Positions 7,901-10,809 of a stretch of 10,809 nucleotides of DNA are shown piece after piece. The stretch comes from Verrucomicrobiota bacterium. Its GTDB lineage: Bacteria; Verrucomicrobiota; Verrucomicrobiia; Chthoniobacterales; UBA6821. Every line of letters starts with the position of its first letter. Position 1 is the stretch's first letter. The notes under the pieces were generated by a model, which saw only the letters and a list, made by a program, of their open reading frames with translations, was not told where the DNA came from and ran no database searches. The translations under genes were made by a program, and so were the position numbers. The stretch covers positions 1 through 10,809 of the forward strand of contig VHCR01000034.1 in assembly GCA_016871655.1 (NCBI GenBank), given 5' to 3'.

Positions 7901-8090
7901 TACTATGCTATCAGCAAATCCACCATTAGGCTTAGCAATTCTTCTTGGAGGAATTTTAACCTACGCGGCTTATGAAGATCTTCAACAAAGTGACCCAAGA
8001 GCTGGAATGTCTTTTGTAGTCTTTGATGCAAGATACATACTAGCTGTGGCTCCAACAGTGATTAAAACAGTTCTTAGCTTTTTCTTATAG
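4914..8090 (+). CDS. Large exported protein with three SUMF1/FGE-sulfatase-like modules and a hydrophobic C-terminal tail
   Basis: I chose ATG 4914 because it begins a good signal peptide (QKNFFLLFVAAGTFF, likely cleaved near residues 22-25). The upstream TTG at 4836 would put 26 polar residues in front of it. The mature 1058-residue precursor has three tandem SUMF1 (formylglycine-generating-enzyme, C-type-lectin-like) modules. Module 1 (37-258) keeps VTVSEYTEFLN, PVTYISWFSAIRYCNW and FLPT, but then diverges into a Gly/Ser-rich stretch (about 187-232). Modules 2 (259-561) and 3 (573-861) are complete and similar: YDVTAEQYC.FLNAV, REKFPITYV, RFCNWLEN, LIPTENQWYKAAYYIP (or LPTEDQW), YDMAG.VNQWT, RGG.WKS and GFR.VYN/K. 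The copper-binding cysteine pair of true FGE is absent, so sulfatase activation is unlikely; structural, binding or scaffold roles fit better. The tail (862-1058) holds several hydrophobic segments (906-945, 957-970, 1003-1020, 1041-1058) and no PEP-CTERM motif; it may anchor the protein in a membrane. I do not recognise this tail. Function unknown. Confidence 0.85.
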   Translation: MGFFQKNFFLLFVAAGTFFVNASFSQQSSSLGQASAVTVSEYTEFLNCIGAMDTYALYNDKMGDDEGIGALITRSGKPGSYTYSYNPDKASFPVTYISWFSAIRYCNWRSHHGATGFQDSSTTETGSYDLTAFDKGGDISTIVLAPGAKFFLPTNYLVDTTFQESSTQSCDPYLASSRLGFCFTIWNSNSSSADGAGGNSASLNQGAFGVNGSGGLSGVFPGSSSFFGSTARDATFSTPFSTGIRMLADASPDSNQFNMSLAVVGAPNNPPDVAPSGTNQVGYGSVLMPYQIGMYDVTAEQYCAFLNAVANKSDSHVLYNTNMTSDPDVACITRSGDATSGYTYTPISGREKFPITYVAWYSALRFCNWLENGQPTGGQPDVVTENGTYDIATINNGFRSNNIKLDETLSLIPQEGTAWCLPTEDQWYKAAYYIPSTNSKNKTVGKYAAFGTGSMDAPGNRWEEAVVANRANYALNGSFTATNQPRLTPVGSFSKSPSPWGLYDMAGEVNQWTSTFDKSTNNIIRGGCWKSQTSDELRSTFRLVDSSGGPSPTVGFRVVYKIPPAPVVTHLDMTNDLVAVRDANNPHDDLAATGGISLGSVPTEYQIEKYDVTAEQYCMFLNAVAAHADPHQLYRPEMQSDSNVACIIRYGNTNRGYSYFPWPGREKFPITYVNWFSAIRFCNWLENDQPIGDESPGITESGSFDRDDTGIFNISTNNPKWLIPTENQWYKAAYYIPGGNGDSGVYCAFGTGSYNIPNNSLLDNQTNAANYCFQGSFAMPTAPYLTPVGAFKKTTSPYGAYDMAGDVNQWTMTPLSADTTKLAVRGGSWKSTDFGDLRFSTAQFKNPNDASNVIGFRLVYNVPPPLPTWGQVGTKIYNNVTQTLYEDGKALATGSAATDPAVSGRFFGYITGPFIGELYQWSLSIVTLVFRNICLFLQKLLQLCLSDSTMDRLNGLFRGFFNFFFKSIGLSGDAAGVADYAELALWDSVTSPQGIYTMLSANPPLGLAILLGGILTYAAYEDLQQSDPRAGMSFVVFDARYILAVAPTVIKTVLSFFL

Positions 8091-8125
8091 AAAAGTCTAC
8101 CTTCCTAAGATAACCTTTCTTCTTT

Positions 8126-9421
8126 ATGAAAGAAAATATTGGTATCGGACTTGCAGGCTTTGGAACGGTTGGAGCAGGAGTTTTTGACGTACTCCAACAT
8201 CAACGTGATCTCTTGGCCGAGCGTTCCGGATTTCAGTTTGAGGTTCGGTCCATCGTTGTACGAGATTTAAAAAAAGTGCGCGATGTAGCAGCTCCTAGCG
8301 AGCTCTTTACAACTTCCTGGCGCAATCTCCTCAAAGATCCTGAGATTAAAATCGTCGTGGAGCTTTTAGGAGGAACGACCGATGCATTCGAATTCATCAA
8401 GGCTGCCATTGAATCAGGTCGCATTGTCGTCACGGGAAATAAAGCGTTGCTTGCCGAACATGGAGAGGAAATTTTTGCACTCGCCAAAAAACATGATGTT
8501 CCGATTTTTTATGAAGCTGCCGTTGCTGGCGGGATTCCGATCATTCAAAGTGTGCGCGATGCTTTTGTCGGAAATCGCATAGAGTCAATTCATGGTATTC
8601 TTAATGGGACAAGTAATTATATCCTCTCGCATATGCAGGAAGCAGGTCCTGACTACAGAGCCGCTCTGGCAGAGGCTACCGAGCTAGGATATGCAGAAGC
8701 CGATCCTACACTTGACCTGAATGGGGGAGATGTTGCTCACAAAGCCATTATCTTGGCCGCACTAGCTTATGGATTTTGGGTGAAGCCTGAAGCAGTCCGT
8801 GTTCATGGTATCCAAGAAGTGACTGCAACAGATGTTTTCTTTGCGCGTGATTTTGGCTATGTCATCAAACTCTTGGCAACGATTCGCGCTGCGGCAGATC
8901 ATTCTATTGAGGTGACTGTTGCTCCGACTCTTGTTTCAAAAAATAGTGTTTTGGCTTCCGTGAATGGTGCTTTTAATGCCATTGCTGTCAAAGGTGATCT
9001 CGTTGGAGAGGCCCTCTTTTATGGAAAAGGAGCTGGGCGTAAACCAACTGCCAGCTCCGTAGTTGGTGATCTTGTTGAAGCTGCTTTTGCCTTAGAGTCG
9101 CCCGCTCGACATGTTGGCTTTTCCTCGCATTCACTTTATGGCGCAAGCAAAGCTCCTCAAGATGTGCATGCTTGTTATTACTTGCGAGTGGCGGTGGATG
9201 ATCAACCGGGTGTGCTGGCAAAAATTGCCACTATTTTTGGAGAAGCGGGTATTGGCATTGCCTCCGTTATCCAACCAAAAGCGAAAGACAAAAATAAAAC
9301 AGATCTTGTTTTTATGACTCATGAGGCAGCTTATGGGAAAATGTCTAATGCCTTGGAAAAAATTAAAAACCTTTCCTGTGTCAAATCAACACCGGTTCTT
9401 TTTAATGTAGAATCGGTATAA
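8126..9421 (+). CDS. hom: Homoserine dehydrogenase (monofunctional, with ACT domain)
   Basis: This enzyme reduces aspartate semialdehyde to homoserine with NAD(P)H, the branch point to threonine and methionine. The 431-residue product has the three expected parts. A Rossmann domain begins with GLAGFGTVGAG (G11, G13, G16). A catalytic domain carries AAVAGGIPIIQSVR, GILNGTSNYIL (from 157) and E191, D202 and K206 in ELGYAEADPTLDLNGGDVAHKA; these match yeast E208, D219 and K223 with a constant offset of 17. A C-terminal ACT domain (about 350-428, YYLRVAVDDQPGVLAKIATIF) is usually the site of threonine feedback. There is no aspartokinase domain, unlike ThrA of enterobacteria. The ATG follows a 12-base pyrimidine run (8114-8125). 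thrC starts 13 bases downstream, so the two are probably one transcription unit. Confidence 0.97.
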   Translation: MKENIGIGLAGFGTVGAGVFDVLQHQRDLLAERSGFQFEVRSIVVRDLKKVRDVAAPSELFTTSWRNLLKDPEIKIVVELLGGTTDAFEFIKAAIESGRIVVTGNKALLAEHGEEIFALAKKHDVPIFYEAAVAGGIPIIQSVRDAFVGNRIESIHGILNGTSNYILSHMQEAGPDYRAALAEATELGYAEADPTLDLNGGDVAHKAIILAALAYGFWVKPEAVRVHGIQEVTATDVFFARDFGYVIKLLATIRAAADHSIEVTVAPTLVSKNSVLASVNGAFNAIAVKGDLVGEALFYGKGAGRKPTASSVVGDLVEAAFALESPARHVGFSSHSLYGASKAPQDVHACYYLRVAVDDQPGVLAKIATIFGEAGIGIASVIQPKAKDKNKTDLVFMTHEAAYGKMSNALEKIKNLSCVKSTPVLFNVESV

Positions 9422-9434
9422 CTAGAGCTAAAAA

Positions 9435-10523
9435 ATGACAAAGCACGATATGGGCGTTATCAATCGCTATCGCGAATATCTTCCAGTAACTGAGAAAACG
9501 CCGATCATTTCTTTAAGCGAAGGTTCCACGCCGCTTCTTTTTTCACCCAAGCTGAGTCAGTTGACGGGAGGAGAAGTCTACCTCAAGTTTGAGGGCTTAA
9601 ATCCTACAGGCTCTTTCAAAGATCGCGGCATGACCATGGCTATTTCTAAAGCAGCAGAGCGAGGAGCAACTACAGTGCTCTGCGCTTCGACCGGCAATAC
9701 ATCAGCCTCTGCTGCCGCTTACGCAGCGCGTGCCAACATGAAATGTGTTGTCATTCTCCCTGCAGGCCGCATTGCTGCAGGGAAGATGGTTCAAGCCTAC
9801 ATCTATGGTGCGATGGTGATTGCTATTGAAGGGAATTTTGATGATGCGTTGCGTATTGTTCATGAATTAGAAAAGACTGGAAAATTTGTCGTCGTTAACT
9901 CTACAAATCCTGATCGTATTGAAGGACAAAAGACGGCAGCTTTTGAAATCATTGAAGAGCTAGGGAGAGTTCCAGATCTTCACATCTTGCCAGTAGGGAA
10001 TGCCGGAAATATCACTGCGTATTGGAAAGGTTATCGCGAGTTTCAACAACGAGGATATACCTCTCGATCTCCAATTATGCTCGGAATGCAGGCTGCTGGA
10101 GCTGCGCCGCTCTTTCATGGAGCGCCGATGGATCATCCAGAAACAATTGCAACCGCGATTCGTATTGGCCTTCCAGCAAGCTGGGATGGTGCAATGGCGG
10201 CCATGCAAGAATCGGGAGGAGCATTTGATATTGTTTCTGATGAGGAAATTTTGGCGGCGCAACAGTGGCTAGCAAGCCAGGAAGGAATTTTCGCTGAGCC
10301 GGCAAGTGTGGCCCCCGTTGCAGGATTGCTAAAATATTTTCTTCATCGTCAGCCACAGCCGGAAGCTCTTCGTAAAAAATTAGTACCTAAAATGACAATG
10401 GTTCTCACGCTCACTGGCCACGGTCTCAAAGATCCTGACGCTGCACGTCACGCCATCGTTGATCCCATTTTGACGAAAGCGACCACTGAAGCGGTTCTTG
10501 CAAGGCTGAGGGGTGAAGGCTGA
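9435..10523 (+). CDS. thrC: Threonine synthase
   Basis: ThrC converts O-phosphohomoserine and water to threonine and phosphate using pyridoxal phosphate. The 362-residue length matches the shorter Bacillus-type class rather than the roughly 430-residue E. coli type. The PLP lysine is K62 in PTGSFKDRGM. CASTGNTSASAAAYAAR (from 83) is the substrate/phosphate loop, and PVGNAGN (G188-N192) binds the cofactor phosphate. NSTNPDRIEGQKTAAFEI and EPASVAPVAGL also fit the family. The ATG is 13 bases after the homoserine dehydrogenase stop with only a weak GAG upstream (9425-9427). Together they cover two of the three homoserine-branch steps; homoserine kinase must be encoded elsewhere. No T-rich hairpin terminator is obvious after the stop. 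Confidence 0.97.
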   Translation: MTKHDMGVINRYREYLPVTEKTPIISLSEGSTPLLFSPKLSQLTGGEVYLKFEGLNPTGSFKDRGMTMAISKAAERGATTVLCASTGNTSASAAAYAARANMKCVVILPAGRIAAGKMVQAYIYGAMVIAIEGNFDDALRIVHELEKTGKFVVVNSTNPDRIEGQKTAAFEIIEELGRVPDLHILPVGNAGNITAYWKGYREFQQRGYTSRSPIMLGMQAAGAAPLFHGAPMDHPETIATAIRIGLPASWDGAMAAMQESGGAFDIVSDEEILAAQQWLASQEGIFAEPASVAPVAGLLKYFLHRQPQPEALRKKLVPKMTMVLTLTGHGLKDPDAARHAIVDPILTKATTEAVLARLRGEG

Positions 10524-10809
10524 AGACTGGAAGAATTTTTATCGGATTTCTTTTGTAAACAAGATTGTTTGCTCTATAACTTGTAATACCACTTTCAATA
10601 AATAATCGGACTATTGTGACTTGTTCTTTTGATCCCTAGCTTCGTTCTCAGAGCTGACGTTATGCCTGCATAGCGCTTCACTCTTCCGCCTTGGTAGAAA
10701 TCAAAATCCCTGCCTCCTATAGTCTCATTATTTATTGAAAGTGGTATACCCATGACGTTTGAATTTTAGGAATTTCTACTGGTTATTTTTAGCGCTAGCA
10801 GCGTTGTCA
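10524..10809. other. Non-coding region downstream of thrC
   Basis: These 286 bases to the window edge hold no convincing gene. A small dyad AAACAA-GA-TTGTTT lies at 10557-10570, and the MITE-like element occupies 10586-10747. The final 62 bases (10748-10809) contain an ATG at 10752 that stops after five codons at a TAG (10767). They may be upstream sequence of a gene beyond the window. No tRNA fold is apparent. Confidence 0.6.
10586..10747. mobile_element. 162-bp MITE-like element with 21-bp terminal inverted repeats
   Basis: The ends at 10586-10606 and 10727-10747 are perfect reverse complements (left end begins ATACCACTTTCAATAAAT). After two mismatched bases the pairing resumes for six more: GACTAT at 10609-10614 with ATAGTC at 10719-10724. 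The interior (about 100 bases) is richer in G+C and has no open frame long enough for a transposase, so the element would be non-autonomous or a deleted insertion sequence. The TA dinucleotides at 10587-10588 and 10745-10746 sit symmetrically near the ends, which could reflect a TA target duplication, but the symmetry of the repeat makes this ambiguous. Confidence 0.75.

Noticed and set aside
4914..8090. Active formylglycine-generating enzyme acting on sulfatases
   Set aside because: The copper-site cysteine pair is missing in both complete modules and no sulfatase gene is in the window.
10557..10570. AAACAA-GA-TTGTTT as thrC terminator
   Set aside because: The two-base loop and AT-only stem would be very weak in RNA, and no T-run follows.
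10620..10808. Reading frame across the MITE and the window end interrupted only by TAG codons (10671, 10695, 10767), suggesting amber recoding or a decayed peptide
   Set aside because: Three stops in about 63 codons is what chance predicts, no family motif is visible, and the other genes here use TAG as an ordinary stop (for example at 245 and 3166).

Overview
The window is a stretch of bacterial chromosome carrying mostly housekeeping genes, all on the + strand. The most likely source is a member of the Verrucomicrobiota or a close PVC relative. That rests on gene content: the MurJ, homoserine dehydrogenase and threonine synthase types, a large secreted SUMF1-module protein, and a DUF362 protein paired with a squalene/phytoene-synthase-family enzyme. 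It also fits the scarcity of Shine-Dalgarno sequences. No marker gene settles the phylum, so the taxonomy is an inference.

Layout. Positions 1-247 hold the 3' end of an RluE/RsuA-type rRNA pseudouridine synthase. A 31-bp perfect inverted repeat (266-343) separates it from queH (356-1015; queuosine synthesis). A secreted DUF362 protein (1022-2167) follows and overlaps a squalene/phytoene-synthase-family gene by 4 bp (2164-3168). Next come murJ (3222-4817; lipid II flippase), a 1058-residue exported protein with three tandem SUMF1/FGE-sulfatase-like modules and a hydrophobic tail (4914-8090), and a threonine-biosynthesis pair, homoserine dehydrogenase (8126-9421) and thrC (9435-10523). The last 286 bases are non-coding and contain a 162-bp MITE-like element with 21-bp terminal inverted repeats (10586-10747).

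How the genes relate. rRNA modification and queuosine synthesis both serve translation. The DUF362/terpenoid-synthase pair is probably co-translated. murJ works in cell-wall synthesis. hom and thrC catalyse the first committed and the last step from aspartate semialdehyde to threonine; the kinase step (thrB) is not here. The SUMF1 protein has no functional tie to its neighbours that I can see.

The most unusual structure is a 146-bp palindromic element with 14-bp terminal inverted repeats sitting in frame inside the squalene/phytoene synthase gene. It adds 49 residues immediately after the first DxxxD substrate-binding motif. Removing 147 bases on paper restores a continuous, family-like sequence. 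A second repeat family, built on TTTGTGTTCTTTGTGGTTAA, occurs at three gene junctions and supplies the apparent GTG start of the DUF362 gene. I found no CRISPR array, RNA gene, phage gene, toxin-antitoxin pair or recognisable defence system.
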